From: Lachnospiraceae bacterium
GTDB lineage: Bacteria > Bacillota > Clostridia > Lachnospirales > Lachnospiraceae
Reading direction: 5' to 3'
NCBI GenBank assembly: GCA_017461725.1
Contig: JAFTXG010000003.1
Coordinates: 1 to 64,000 of the forward strand
DNA length: 64,000 bases
The first letter of the stretch is position 1. The number at the start of each line of letters is the position of its first letter. Below are positions 43,642-52,225 of this stretch, one piece after another. The notes beneath the pieces are model-generated. The model ran no database searches. It saw only the letters and a list, made by a program, of their open reading frames with translations, and had not been told where the DNA came from. A program made the translations under genes and the position numbers.

Positions 43642-43926
43642 TTATTGGTCTAAAAACTGTGTCACGAAGGAATTCCAAATTTCATCATCACAGCTGTAGT
43701 GTCTGTTTCTGCTTTTACCGCTTACTGCGCGGACTTCCTGATACCCCGATTCGGCAACGGTTTCATATGAACCATCCTCATATTCTATTTTTACCACATA
43801 CCCGTAATAGGAAAAATTGGGATCTATGGCCATGGGAAATAATATATAGGTGTCATAAAACGGAAGTTGTCCCAGTTTTTCAACAAAACTTTCATAATCT
43901 GCTTCATCACACACCACCTTCCGCAT
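43642..43926 (-). CDS. Hypothetical protein upstream of the HAD/guanylate-kinase fusion
   Basis: 94 residues, acidic, with many Tyr and Phe, without signal peptide or membrane segment. A central beta-hairpin-like I-E-Y-E-D-G-S-Y-E-T-V-A-E-S-G-Y is the clearest feature. It ends 33 bases before the fusion gene on the same strand, so they are probably co-transcribed. No family recognised. Confidence 0.65.
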   Translation of the reverse strand: MRKVVCDEADYESFVEKLGQLPFYDTYILFPMAIDPNFSYYGYVVKIEYEDGSYETVAESGYQEVRAVSGKSRNRHYSCDDEIWNSFVTQFLDQ

Positions 43927-44022
43927 AGGTTTTACGTCTTCATGCCTTCTACAAGTTTCAGTATATCACAGAACCGCATTTTCACGCAACAGAATTCATT
44001 ACGTCATGTCCTGTGCAACATA

Positions 44023-44051
44023 TTGACACATCCCCACTGCAATGATATACT
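44023..44051 (+). promoter_or_regulatory. Promoter of the rsgA leader
   Basis: Consensus TTGACA, 17-base spacer, TATACT; transcription would begin near 44058, some 500 bases before the rsgA start codon. Confidence 0.8.
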
Positions 44052-44057
44052 AATTTC

Positions 44058-44459
44058 AACAAAACACGTCTGCCCGGCCAGACAGAAAAGGAGGATTATA
44101 AGATGACTGTTCGTGAGGTAATCGTAATCTAACTGAATATGGGCGCGCGACCGTTTGGGTATGGATACCCTTTATTTGTCGTGCCGTTTTTAAGTAACCT
44201 TTTGTGAAGACTATACCATCGGTTGTGGCACACTTGAGGGTGTGTTATTTTTATACCCAAATTTGGGGGGCCGAACACTTATTGAAGTGATTTTAATGTG
44301 TTCGGGCCGCCTTGCTGCACAGATTCCAACCGCAGGAAGCATCCACAGGAAAAGGATTACTTCACTGCGGTATTTTTGCGCCCTTTTTCAGGAGGATTAA
44401 ACGACAGGGAGCGACCTCCCTGACCTGACCGCCAACCATAAAGAAAGGAGTGATGTATT
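44058..44459 (+). promoter_or_regulatory. Long attenuator-like leader with two short peptides
   Basis: A strong AGGAGG precedes a 9-codon ORF at 44103-44132 (M-T-V-R-E-V-I-V-I). A second at 44139-44207 reads M-G-A-R-P-F-G-Y-G-Y-P-L-F-V-V-P-F and stops. Hairpins follow: GGGTAT/ATACCC inside the second peptide, CCCAAATTTGGG near 44258, GGCCGAACAC/GTGTTCGGGCC at about 44270-44312, and CAGGGAG/CTCCCTG near 44405. Peptides overlapping alternative hairpins is the layout of ribosome-mediated attenuators such as those before ribosomal-protection tetracycline-resistance genes; the text around 44210-44312 resembles those leaders from memory. Confidence 0.6.
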
Positions 44460-44687
44460 ATGAGATTAATCAAACAACTTAACATAGATGGGCATTCGGA
44501 GGCCATGCACTTCGAAAACAGACAACTGAGAATAATTAATACTTTTATCAAATTGGAGGAATCAACACATGAATATATACGATTATGGATTTACACCCGA
44601 TCTGCTGCCGGACAATGCACCCGGCATCCCCGCCAGAATCACCGCCGTCCACAAGGAGCGCTACGCCCTTGTCTGCGAACACGGTGA
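44460..44687 (+). CDS. Possible short ORF overlapping the rsgA start
   Basis: AAAGGAGTGATG precedes an ATG at 44460. The first 36 codons (M-R-L-I-K-Q-L-N-I-D-G...) look plausible, but the frame continues 40 codons into rsgA in a different phase. It may be a third leader peptide coupling translation to rsgA rather than an independent gene. Confidence 0.25.
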   Translation: MRLIKQLNIDGHSEAMHFENRQLRIINTFIKLEESTHEYIRLWIYTRSAAGQCTRHPRQNHRRPQGALRPCLRTR

Positions 44688-45606
44688 GACCTACGGGCGA
44701 CTGAAAACCAAAGAATATTACGGCGGCTATGAGCAGTTCCCTACCGTCGGCGACTTCGTGATGATCAACTATATCGACAACGGCGACAGCCAGATCATCG
44801 CCACTCTGCCCCGACGGACTTACTTTTCCCGCAAGGACCCGGATATCGGCCGCGGCGAGCAGGCGGTGGCCGCAAACTTTGACTATGTGTTCATCATGCA
44901 GTCGCTGAACATGGACTTTAATGCCAACCGTCTGGAGCGTTATCTGACCCTGGCCTGGCAGTCGGGCGCGATTCCGGTGGTCATCCTCACTAAGGCTGAT
45001 CTGGTGGAAGACTGCAGCGAGCAGGTCAATGCCGTGGAGCAGATCGCTCCCGGGGTGGCGATCCATGCCATCAGTGTTATGTCCGGTCTGGGGCTGGATA
45101 CACTGAGCAAGTACCTGCAGCCAAGGAATACCATTGTATTCTTAGGCTCCTCCGGTATCGGCAAGTCCAGTCTGGTCAATGCCCTTGTCGGTGAGAATAT
45201 CATGGCGGTCAACCGTATCCGCGAGGACGACAGCAAGGGCCGTCACACCACCACTCACCGTCAGCTGCTGATGCTCCCCTCCGGGGCCATGGTCATCGAC
45301 ACCCCCGGCATGCGCGAGCTGGGTATGTGGGATGTGTCCAGCGGTCTGGGTGAGGCATTTGCCGACGTGGAGCAGTTTCTTGGCAAGTGCCGCTTCCGCG
45401 ACTGTGCTCACCAGTTCGAACCCGGCTGCGCCGTCAAGGCAGCCATCGCAAATGGCGAGCTGTCCGCCGCCCGCTGGAAAAGCTACTGCAGTCTGAAAAA
45501 GGAAGCTCGATATGCAGACGAAAAGGCAGATTTTCTGCGGCAGAAGCAGCAGTGGCACAAGAGCCTGAGCAAAGGGCAAAAGCAAAAGAATAAAGAGCTC
45601 TGGTAA
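44569..45606 (+). CDS. rsgA: Ribosome small-subunit-dependent GTPase A (RsgA)
   Basis: 345 residues; the start has TTGGAGG. The OB-fold domain is N-terminal (about 30-95). The circularly permuted GTPase domain follows in the order G4 (T-K-A-D near 143), G1 (G-S-S-G-I-G-K-S-S near 195) and G3 (D-T-P-G near 243), the hallmark of RsgA/YjeQ. A zinc-binding C-terminal region (C-R-F-R-D-C-A-H and a second Cys) is present. RsgA assists 30S maturation. It is preceded by a long leader and stands apart from the usual prpC-prkC neighbourhood, so it may be a second copy induced by ribosome stress. Confidence 0.93.
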   Translation: MNIYDYGFTPDLLPDNAPGIPARITAVHKERYALVCEHGETYGRLKTKEYYGGYEQFPTVGDFVMINYIDNGDSQIIATLPRRTYFSRKDPDIGRGEQAVAANFDYVFIMQSLNMDFNANRLERYLTLAWQSGAIPVVILTKADLVEDCSEQVNAVEQIAPGVAIHAISVMSGLGLDTLSKYLQPRNTIVFLGSSGIGKSSLVNALVGENIMAVNRIREDDSKGRHTTTHRQLLMLPSGAMVIDTPGMRELGMWDVSSGLGEAFADVEQFLGKCRFRDCAHQFEPGCAVKAAIANGELSAARWKSYCSLKKEARYADEKADFLRQKQQWHKSLSKGQKQKNKELW

Positions 45607-45682
45607 CGAAATTCAAGAACAGAATAACTGATATAAATGCACAGAATACAAGAAAACTATATAACAAGGAGAGATAACAAGA

Positions 45683-46231
45683 ATGAAAAGAACCATCAAA
45701 CATATGGAACACAACTATCTACAGAAATCCCTGGACATGGTGGAGACCGTGTTCACCGAGTACGACTGCGCTGCGGAGGGCAGACTGGTCCGCGCTCTGG
45801 CGGAGGAGATCCGCAGCAAACGGTTTTACCTGCCCGAGCTGGAGCTGATCGTGGTGGACGAAAGTGATGAGGTCATCGGCTACGTCATGTTCTCCCGCTT
45901 CCATCTGAATGGCAAATACGAAGATGAGCTGCTGCTCCTCTCCCCCGTCGCTGTGAAGACCGCGGTGCAGCGGCGGCATATCTCCAAAGAGCTGATCGAA
46001 TACGGCTTTGCGCGGGCAAAGGAGTTGGGTTTTAAGGCCGTGATCGTAGAGGGAAATCCTCAGAATTATCGAGCCAGAGGCTTCGTCACCGCAGCTGACC
46101 ATGGTATCCTTCCCGGAAAATCGGTAAAGCTCCCGGCCATCGAGTGTCTGATGGTAAAGGAGCTGGAGGAAGGGGCACTGGAGTACATTAACGGTGAGGT
46201 GGAGTACACCGATTACGAGACGCTGAGCTAA
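45683..46231 (+). CDS. GNAT-family N-acetyltransferase
   Basis: 182 residues with AAGGAGA upstream. The N-acetyltransferase fold shows V-D-E-S-D-E-V-I-G-Y-V-M-F near 60 and L-S-P-V-A-V near 92. The acetyl-CoA loop is unusual: V-Q-R-R-H-I replaces R/Q-x-x-G-x-G/A, so binding may differ. The rest (A-R-A-K-E-L-G-F, then V-I-V-E-G-N-P-Q-N-Y-R-A-R-G-F) is typical of the YjdG/YhbS-like group. It begins 76 bases after rsgA and could be co-transcribed. Substrate unknown. Confidence 0.85.
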   Translation: MKRTIKHMEHNYLQKSLDMVETVFTEYDCAAEGRLVRALAEEIRSKRFYLPELELIVVDESDEVIGYVMFSRFHLNGKYEDELLLLSPVAVKTAVQRRHISKELIEYGFARAKELGFKAVIVEGNPQNYRARGFVTAADHGILPGKSVKLPAIECLMVKELEEGALEYINGEVEYTDYETLS

Positions 46232-46292
46232 ATCATATCCACTATTGCCCCGTTTTTCAGCCATGCTGTAATGTAATTTGAATTATGAATAA

Positions 46293-46321
46293 GCTCACCC
46301 GGCATTCACTGCCGGGTGAGC
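46293..46321. terminator. Hairpin terminator between convergent genes
   Basis: A perfect 12-bp stem (GCTCACCCGGCA / TGCCGGGTGAGC) with a 5-base loop lies between the GNAT gene and the convergent surface-protein gene. Confidence 0.8.
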
Positions 46322-46333
46322 CATACGTAATTG

Positions 46334-47740
46334 TTAGGATGCTTTCTTTTTTTGAATGATAACTGCTGCTCCCAGTCCACCGAGAACAACTACTGCACAA
46401 ACCCATATCCATGCGGTCCCGCCACGCTGCACATCGTCCTTTACAGAAGGTTCGCTCTCTGTAGGTTCAGTCTTTGCTGGTTCAGTCTCTGCCGGTTTGG
46501 TCTCTGCTGGCTCAGTGGCTGCAGGTTCGGTCGCTGCAGGTTCAGTCTCTGCTGGTTCGGTCGCTGCAGGTTCAGTCGCTGCTGGTTCAGTCTCTGCCGG
46601 TTCAGTCGCTGCTGGTTCAGTCTCTGCCGGTTCAGTCGCTGCAGGTTCAGTCGCTGCAGGTTCAGTCTCTGCTGGTTCGGTCGCTGCCGGCTCAGTCGTT
46701 GCTGGCTCAATCGTTGCTGGTTCGGTCTCTGCTGGTTTGGTCATTACTTGTTCAGTCAGCGGTTTTGTGACATCATACCCACATTCAACACATACTTCAC
46801 CATTTTTAAATGACTTTTCATACCAATGACCGTGCGTTCTGGTTTTCCCGCATACAACACAGGCCATACCATGGTGTAAATCAGTACGATATACTCCGTC
46901 CCAAGCAAACGTATGCTCTTCTGCACGGGTTGCTCCGCAGTCGCACTCCAAAAGATGATAAAGTTCCGAATGTTGCTTGCCTTTCCATTGTAAATCACAG
47001 CTGTGGTCACGAGGCAAACCGCACACGGTACATTTTCCGTCACTGCCGAAAGTACAATGCTCGATTATGTCTTCATCACATTGTGTGCATTTCATACAGT
47101 GACTGTTATGATAGAGATCTTCTTCAATAAACTGAAAGGTATGTTCATGCACTGTATATCCACAGTCGACACAGCATTCGGTACCATCAAAACGATGGAA
47201 ACCTCCTTCGGGCCACCCGCAGATGCTGCAGTTCATAGAATGACTTATTGAATTAGCTCTCTCACACTGCCATTTATGGATGCACACATAACGATTACAG
47301 ATCGTGCAGATTTGCTCACTATCTAAGATGTGCTCAAAATTTCCGATTTCAGAACACCCATTGCAAGACACTTGATGGTAATCATTATCGCTATAATGGA
47401 CTATCCAGTCATGTATATGCTCTGTCGGCGCTTCTGTCGGTGCTTCCGTCGGTGCTTCTGTCGGCACTTCCGTCGGTGCTTCTGTCGCCGGTTCTGTCGG
47501 TGCTTCCGTCGGGGGTTCCGTCGATGCTTCTGTCGGTGCTTCCGTCGGCGGTTCCGTCGCTGCCTCTGTCGGCGGTTCCGTCGCTGCCTCTGTCGGCGGT
47601 TCCGTCGATGCCTCTGTCGGCGGTTCCGTCGCTGCTTCTGTCGACGGTTCCGTTTCTGTGGCAACTGCGACGGTCTCCATACTAAAAGCAATTAAAATTA
47701 ACAGCACTACATGCAACAACATTCTAATTTGCTTTTGCAT
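46334..47740 (-). CDS. Cys-rich repeat surface protein with PTE stalks and C-terminal membrane anchor
   Basis: 468 residues. Residues 1-27 form a signal peptide; about 30-115 a P-T-E-A repeat; about 118-330 at least five units with paired C-x-x-C motifs and H-x-W/F spacing (for example C-T-I-C-N-R, C-S-I-C-G-W, C-C-V-D-C-G, C-T-V-C-G, C-V-V-C-G, C-V-E-C-G), typical of zinc-ribbon-like modules; 335-435 a second stalk of A-T-E-P-A-E-T-E-P repeats. The end is a Trp-rich membrane helix with a K-K-K-A-S tail, without an LPxTG-like motif before it, so probable membrane anchoring rather than sortase. Exported Cys clusters suggest metal binding or redox-stabilised repeats. Confidence 0.8.
   Translation of the reverse strand: MQKQIRMLLHVVLLILIAFSMETVAVATETEPSTEAATEPPTEASTEPPTEAATEPPTEAATEPPTEAPTEASTEPPTEAPTEPATEAPTEVPTEAPTEAPTEAPTEHIHDWIVHYSDNDYHQVSCNGCSEIGNFEHILDSEQICTICNRYVCIHKWQCERANSISHSMNCSICGWPEGGFHRFDGTECCVDCGYTVHEHTFQFIEEDLYHNSHCMKCTQCDEDIIEHCTFGSDGKCTVCGLPRDHSCDLQWKGKQHSELYHLLECDCGATRAEEHTFAWDGVYRTDLHHGMACVVCGKTRTHGHWYEKSFKNGEVCVECGYDVTKPLTEQVMTKPAETEPATIEPATTEPAATEPAETEPAATEPAATEPAETEPAATEPAETEPAATEPAATEPAETEPAATEPAATEPAETKPAETEPAKTEPTESEPSVKDDVQRGGTAWIWVCAVVVLGGLGAAVIIQKKKAS
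46450..46745 (-). repeat. Tandem repeat encoding the (A)TEP stalk
   Basis: Units of about 15 or 30 bases (GCTGCAGGTTCAGTC and variants on the plus strand) repeat with few changes. Long open frames in other phases here are products of this periodicity. Confidence 0.85.
47416..47662 (-). repeat. Tandem repeat encoding the PTEA stalk
   Basis: 12- to 24-base units around GCTTCCGTCGG and GGTTCCGTCG. Closely related to the stalk repeats at 21200-21660, so sequence exchange between the two genes is possible. Confidence 0.85.
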
Positions 47741-47846
47741 ACCGTTCCCTCCTTTTGAATATATTTGTAAAAGATCATCACCTTTTTAAATCCTATCTCA
47801 ATTTTACCGTAAATGTTCCGCAGAGTCAAGATTGCTCCGCAAACAC

Positions 47847-47897
47847 AAAAATGCCGGACAAGGAAGCAGGGATTTCAACCTGTCGCCTTGTCCGGCA
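47847..47897 (-). terminator. Terminator of the flavin electron-transfer operon
   Basis: A perfect 12-bp stem (TGCCGGACAAGG / CCTTGTCCGGCA) followed by ATTTTTGTG on the minus strand, directly after the last gene. Confidence 0.85.
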
Positions 47898-47921
47898 TCA
47901 CATTTTTATCAAGATTTTACA

Positions 47922-48359
47922 TCAGAGAATCATCCCCGCAAAACACTGTGCCGCCAGGTACAGTCCCACCGCACTGAGCACCGGCGCAGCCTTGGCCGCA
48001 GGGCCGGAGGACAGCCTGTCCTGTATGGAGGTGAACAGCAGCGTGGTCACGGTAAACACAACTCCGCCGACCAGCGCCAGCTTCAGCGCCTCTGCCACTG
48101 TCACAAAGCTGGCAGCATAGGGCAGCACACCGAAGGTCAGCACCGCGAACACCGGGATGCAGATGTAGCAGCGCTTCGCGCCCGGCGCCAGATAGTGATC
48201 TGCAAGCAGAGCCACCAGGGAGATCAGCACCATCCCGGGAATATCCAGCTCGGGAAGGATGCTGGCCGGTGAGAAGGTGCGAACCATAATGGCGATGACC
48301 AGAGCCAGACCCAGGACTGCGGTCAACATAATATTGAGAAAATAAGTCTTATTTTTCAT
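47922..48359 (-). CDS. Small membrane protein ending the Rnf-like operon
   Basis: 145 residues from the ATG at 48359 (GGGGAGG upstream), with four to five membrane helices: residues 7-27, 36-54, 62-84, 88-112 and 120-144. RnfA and RnfE have six helices and about 190-200 residues, so this is not a clear member of either. It is cotranscribed with RnfC, RnfD and RnfG (5-base gap) and may supply a membrane partner or quinone/iron interface. No family recognised. Confidence 0.65.
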   Translation of the reverse strand: MKNKTYFLNIMLTAVLGLALVIAIMVRTFSPASILPELDIPGMVLISLVALLADHYLAPGAKRCYICIPVFAVLTFGVLPYAASFVTVAEALKLALVGGVVFTVTTLLFTSIQDRLSSGPAAKAAPVLSAVGLYLAAQCFAGMIL

Positions 48360-48364
48360 CTCGC

Positions 48365-48901
48365 TCAACCTCCCCACGATGTGGCGCCGGACTCAACGTC
48401 AGCGCCGGTCACATAAGCCACCGCGGAATTGACGCCCCGCGCAATGGCTCTGGAGGTCACAGTCGCTCCGGAGATGGCATCCACGCCGTTTCCGATCTCC
48501 GCCTCTCCGGTCGTTTTCAGAAACTGCGCCAGAAAATCCACATCATTCAGTGCATTCAGGCCCAGACTGTGAGTCTCGGACATCTCGCGCACCACCAGAC
48601 CAACCACCATGCCGTCATTGTTTACTGCCACCAGCATCCGGATATCACCGGCATAGCCGGCGGTCACGGTCTCGATCACAAATCCGGTCTCGCCCTTGTG
48701 GACGGAGCGGATATTGGCATCATCGCCGGAGTAGGGCTCCACCACAAACGCTTTACTGTCCGGGAGCATAGTCTGCATAAGCTTCATATGTTCTGCCTGC
48801 GCATTGGCCGCCGCCACGCCTTTCAGTCCAAAGGAGAGGCCCAGAAGGATCAGCGCCGCCAGCACGATGGCGAGCACCGGTGCAAATACATCCTTTTTCA
48901 T
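48365..48901 (-). CDS. rnfG: RnfG-like FMN-binding protein
   Basis: 178 residues. Residues 7-30 form a signal-anchor helix. The FMN-binding domain contains Y-A-G-D-I-R-M-L-V-A near 90 and, near 145, the flavinylation motif D-A-I-S-G-A-T-V-T-S; the Thr after G-A is the residue covalently attached to FMN by ApbE in RnfG. The domain faces outside the cell. It overlaps RnfD by 4 bases. ApbE, the enzyme needed for this modification, is encoded three genes upstream. Confidence 0.88.
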   Translation of the reverse strand: MKKDVFAPVLAIVLAALILLGLSFGLKGVAAANAQAEHMKLMQTMLPDSKAFVVEPYSGDDANIRSVHKGETGFVIETVTAGYAGDIRMLVAVNNDGMVVGLVVREMSETHSLGLNALNDVDFLAQFLKTTGEAEIGNGVDAISGATVTSRAIARGVNSAVAYVTGADVESGATSWGG

Positions 48902-49878
48902 CTCGCGGCACCTCCTTTCACCACACCGAAACGTCTGGGTGCGGTATATCGGTCAATGATCCAGACAAACGCGTTCATCAGCAGGATCGCGTAGGTAACC
49001 CCCTCAGGGTAAAGTCCAAAGTTGCGGAAGAATACAGTCAGCACACCGCATCCGATGCCGTAGACGATCTGTCCCTTCGCCGTCGCCGGGGAAGTCGCGT
49101 AATCGGTAGCCATGAAGATGGCTCCCAGCATCACACCGCCGCTGAACAGGCTGTAGAGCATCCATTCAACCGGGGTGCCAGCCTTCGCAAAGAACAGGGA
49201 CATCACTGCCACGGTACCCAGGTAAGCCACGGGAATGCGGGCGGAGATCACCTTTCTCCAAACCAGGTATGCGCCGCCGAGAATGAGCGCCAGCGAGCAA
49301 GCCTCGCCGATGGAACCGGGACAATTGCCCAGGAACATATCAAGAAGACTCTCCTCCGGCAGAGCATGCATCACCATCTGATGCAGCGGGGTCGCTCCGG
49401 TGGCTCCGTCCACGCCTGCCGCGTGATAGTTTACCACGCCCACGGGCCAGATCAGCAGCATCAGCGCACGGCCGGCCAGCGCAGGGTTGAAAATATTCTG
49501 TCCAAGGCCTCCGCAGAGTGCCTTCACCATAATGATCGCAAACACAGCGCCGACCACCACCAGCCAGTAGGGCACCGTCGCCGGCAGGGTCATGGCCAGA
49601 AGCAAACCGGTCACCAGCGCGGAGCCGTCCGCGATGGTATTCTTTGCAACATGGCTCTCTCCGCGGGCGATCTTCTTTCTTCTCACCACCTCGCTGTAGA
49701 TCCCCTCAGCGACCACAGCGGTGACAATGGAAACCAGTGTGACACCCAGCGCCCGGATGCCCAGTCTCCAGACTCCCACCGCCAGCGCGGGGAGCAATGC
49801 GATCACCACATCCAGCATGATGCGGTTCGTTCTGAAATTCCCTCGAATATGAGGTGAGGAAGCTACGGTCAATTTCAT
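48898..49878 (-). CDS. rnfD: RnfD-like membrane flavoprotein
   Basis: 326 residues from the ATG at 49878; it overlaps the RnfC stop by 4 bases. About ten membrane helices. The covalent-FMN motif region V-D-G-A-T-G-A-T-P-L near 175 matches the RnfD/NqrB site (S/D-G-A-T), and N-P-A-L-A-G-R-A near 138 is typical of the family. Acts with RnfC and RnfG to pass electrons across the membrane. RnfA, RnfB and RnfE are not encoded in the window. Confidence 0.9.
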   Translation of the reverse strand: MKLTVASSPHIRGNFRTNRIMLDVVIALLPALAVGVWRLGIRALGVTLVSIVTAVVAEGIYSEVVRRKKIARGESHVAKNTIADGSALVTGLLLAMTLPATVPYWLVVVGAVFAIIMVKALCGGLGQNIFNPALAGRALMLLIWPVGVVNYHAAGVDGATGATPLHQMVMHALPEESLLDMFLGNCPGSIGEACSLALILGGAYLVWRKVISARIPVAYLGTVAVMSLFFAKAGTPVEWMLYSLFSGGVMLGAIFMATDYATSPATAKGQIVYGIGCGVLTVFFRNFGLYPEGVTYAILLMNAFVWIIDRYTAPRRFGVVKGGAAR

Positions 49879-51185
49879 TTCGCACTCGCCTCCCTTACCA
49901 TTTTCTTTCCCTTGCGGAAGGTCTCCACCAGCGGAAGCTTTCCGGGACAGGTGAATGCACAGCTGCCGCACTCGATGCAGTCCATCACATTCAGACGGTT
50001 CAGCTCATCGACGCGGTTCGCATTCACAAATCGATACATGTACAGCGGCTGCAGACGCATGGGACACACGCCCACACACTTGCCGCAGCGCAGGCAGACG
50101 GGATTCTCCGCCGCGCCGTTTTTATCCTTCAGAAGACACAGGATAGAGTTGGTCGCCTTGATGACCGGCACACTCAGATCACTCTGGGCAAAGCCCATCA
50201 TGGGGCCTCCGCTGATCACTCGCTCGGTCAGATCATTCAGACCACCGGCCTTCTCGATCAGATCGTAGAAGCGGGTTCCGATGCGGACAATAAAGTTCTG
50301 AGGCTCCTTGATGGCCTCACCGGAGATGGTCACGATACGCTGCGTCAGCGGCAACCCGAGACGCACGGCACGGTAGATCGCCGCGAAGGTGGAAACATTG
50401 AACACGGCACAGCCCACAGACGCGGGAAGGCTTGCGGGGGGTACCTCGCGTCCCGTCAGCGCCTGAACCAGCTGCTTCTCCGCTCCCTGAGGGTAGCGGG
50501 TGGGCAGAACCTTCAGCTCGATCTGAGGGAAGTCACTCTGCAGTGCCTTTATCTTCTCGATGGCCTCAGCCTTGTTATCCTCAACCGCCAGCACCACGCG
50601 CTCCGGCTTCAGTACCTGGCGGAGGATCATCATACCCTCCAGGACATGTTCAGGGTCAGTGCGGAGCAGCGAATCGTCCGCGGTAATGTAGGGCTCACAC
50701 TCACAGGCGTTGGCAATCAGGGTGTCAACCTTTCCCATGGAGGACAATGCCTTCACGTTGCCGGGGAATGCTGCGCCGCCCATGCCGACGATGCCAGCCT
50801 CGCGGATACTGTGCAGCACATCGTCCGCGTCCAGCTCCTCCAGCGGCAGATCATTTTTCACAAACTCAATGGCCGTATCCTGAAAATCATTTTCGATAAC
50901 CACCGCCATCACCTCTCCGCCGCGGATATGGGGGCGAGGCTCAACTGCGATGACCTTTCCGGAGACAGACGCGTGGACAGGGACACAGAGACCCTCTCCG
51001 TCACCGATCTTCTGTCCCCTTTTTACGACGTCTCCCACCTGCACCAGCGGCTGGCAGGGAGCGCCGATATGCTGTACCATGGGGATCACGACCTGCTTAG
51101 GTTCGATGGTGTGAAAGGTGGTGACCACCGTGGACATCTCTTTATTATAGTTGGGATGGATTCCTCCAAAAAACAGGTGTTTCAT
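49875..51185 (-). CDS. rnfC: RnfC-like NADH/flavin and Fe-S subunit
   Basis: 436 residues. A barrel-sandwich (biotinyl-like) domain near 40-95 with H-A-S-V-S-G-K-V, the FMN/NADH-binding Rossmann-like domain with G-M-G-G-A-A-F-P near 130, and two C-terminal [4Fe-4S] clusters: C-L-R-C-G-K-C-V-G-V-C-P near 368 and C-I-E-C-G-S-C-A-F-T-C-P near 408. It is the cytoplasmic electron-entry subunit. No signal peptide. Follows ApbE by 11 bases. Confidence 0.93.
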   Translation of the reverse strand: MKHLFFGGIHPNYNKEMSTVVTTFHTIEPKQVVIPMVQHIGAPCQPLVQVGDVVKRGQKIGDGEGLCVPVHASVSGKVIAVEPRPHIRGGEVMAVVIENDFQDTAIEFVKNDLPLEELDADDVLHSIREAGIVGMGGAAFPGNVKALSSMGKVDTLIANACECEPYITADDSLLRTDPEHVLEGMMILRQVLKPERVVLAVEDNKAEAIEKIKALQSDFPQIELKVLPTRYPQGAEKQLVQALTGREVPPASLPASVGCAVFNVSTFAAIYRAVRLGLPLTQRIVTISGEAIKEPQNFIVRIGTRFYDLIEKAGGLNDLTERVISGGPMMGFAQSDLSVPVIKATNSILCLLKDKNGAAENPVCLRCGKCVGVCPMRLQPLYMYRFVNANRVDELNRLNVMDCIECGSCAFTCPGKLPLVETFRKGKKMVREASAK

Positions 51186-51196
51186 TTATCTTCACC

Positions 51197-52225
51197 TCAT
51201 GTTCTGATCAAATCGTTAAATCCGGGGCTGTAATGGATATTGCCGTCAAGATCCACCCACAGAGCCTTGGCCCCGCAGCAGTCCAGCAATTTCTGCCCCT
51301 CCTCCATCGGCAGCAAAAACAGTGCCGTGGACAGTGCATCCGCCACACCGGAATCCTCGCAGACGATGGTGACGGCCCGCCAATACTCCGACGGGTAGAG
51401 GGTGTCCGGGTCGATGATGTGATGGTACGCCTTTCCGTCCACCACATAGGTCCGTTGGTAGTCACCGCTGGTGACCACGCTTCCGCCGGACACATAGATG
51501 GTGTGCAGGTAATCATTGCCGCCGTCCGGGTCCTGAATGCCGATGACCCAGGGAGTGCCGGATGTATCCTTCGGACCGGTGGCACAGACATTTCCTCCGA
51601 CGCTGATCAAAAGCCCGGTCGGAGAGCTCTCCGCCACCTGCTGCACCGCCCAGCCCTTGGCGATGGCACCCACATCAAGGCTCATCTCCGGGTCGGACAG
51701 ATACACGGTGGAAGCAGTCTCGTCGATGACCAACGCCTCTATATCAGTATGTGTACTCGCTTTGTCCAGCGCCTCCTGCTCCGGCAGAACGGCATTCACG
51801 GGATCGTCGCGCCCATCGCTGCGGGCCTCATGCCACAGCTCCAGCACACTTCCCAGAGCCACGTTTACTCTGCCGCCGGTGCTCTCGTAAAACGCTTTCG
51901 CATCCACGAGCAGCCGGATGATCCGCTCATCCACCTTCACCGGTGCCACACCGGCCTGATCGTTGACGGTCTTTAAGTTATTGATCCCGTCGTAATCGTG
52001 GTAGATGTCGAACAGCTGATGGTAGATCAGCAACTCATCGTGAACCTTCTGGGCCTTTTCTTTAAATTCAGCCTCACTGTCGGCACGCCCCACCACCGTC
52101 GTCACCGTATCAAACAGGTTCAGAAAGGTGGCCGTGTACTGCTTCTGCTCCACCCCCATGGAACCGGTGGTGCAGCCGGACAGCAGCACGCTGACAGCGA
52201 GGAGTATCGTCAATAATCGTTTCAT
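51197..52225 (-). CDS. apbE: FAD:protein FMN transferase ApbE (lipoprotein)
   Basis: 342 residues. Signal peptide with lipobox L-L-S-G-C18. ApbE core motifs: D-A-K-A-F-Y-E-S-T-G near 110, S-L-D-V-G-A-I-A-K-G-W-A near 180, G-G-N-V near 210 and H-H-I-I-D-P-D-T-L-Y-P near 262 with the metal-binding Asp/Thr toward the end. It attaches FMN to Thr of RnfG, RnfD and extracytosolic flavoproteins. It overlaps the upstream lipoprotein gene by one base and lies upstream of rnfC, fitting a self-sufficient flavinylation operon. Confidence 0.94.
   Translation of the reverse strand: MKRLLTILLAVSVLLSGCTTGSMGVEQKQYTATFLNLFDTVTTVVGRADSEAEFKEKAQKVHDELLIYHQLFDIYHDYDGINNLKTVNDQAGVAPVKVDERIIRLLVDAKAFYESTGGRVNVALGSVLELWHEARSDGRDDPVNAVLPEQEALDKASTHTDIEALVIDETASTVYLSDPEMSLDVGAIAKGWAVQQVAESSPTGLLISVGGNVCATGPKDTSGTPWVIGIQDPDGGNDYLHTIYVSGGSVVTSGDYQRTYVVDGKAYHHIIDPDTLYPSEYWRAVTIVCEDSGVADALSTALFLLPMEEGQKLLDCCGAKALWVDLDGNIHYSPGFNDLIRT

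Noticed and set aside
46356-46829. Ala/Gly/Ser-rich plus-strand frames across the PTE repeats
   Set aside because: Any frame through these short tandem repeats is open; the minus-strand protein has signal peptide, Cys modules and membrane anchor.
47416-47662. CRISPR-like periodicity
   Set aside because: Units are short, have no distinct spacers and encode a regular P-T-E-A protein repeat.
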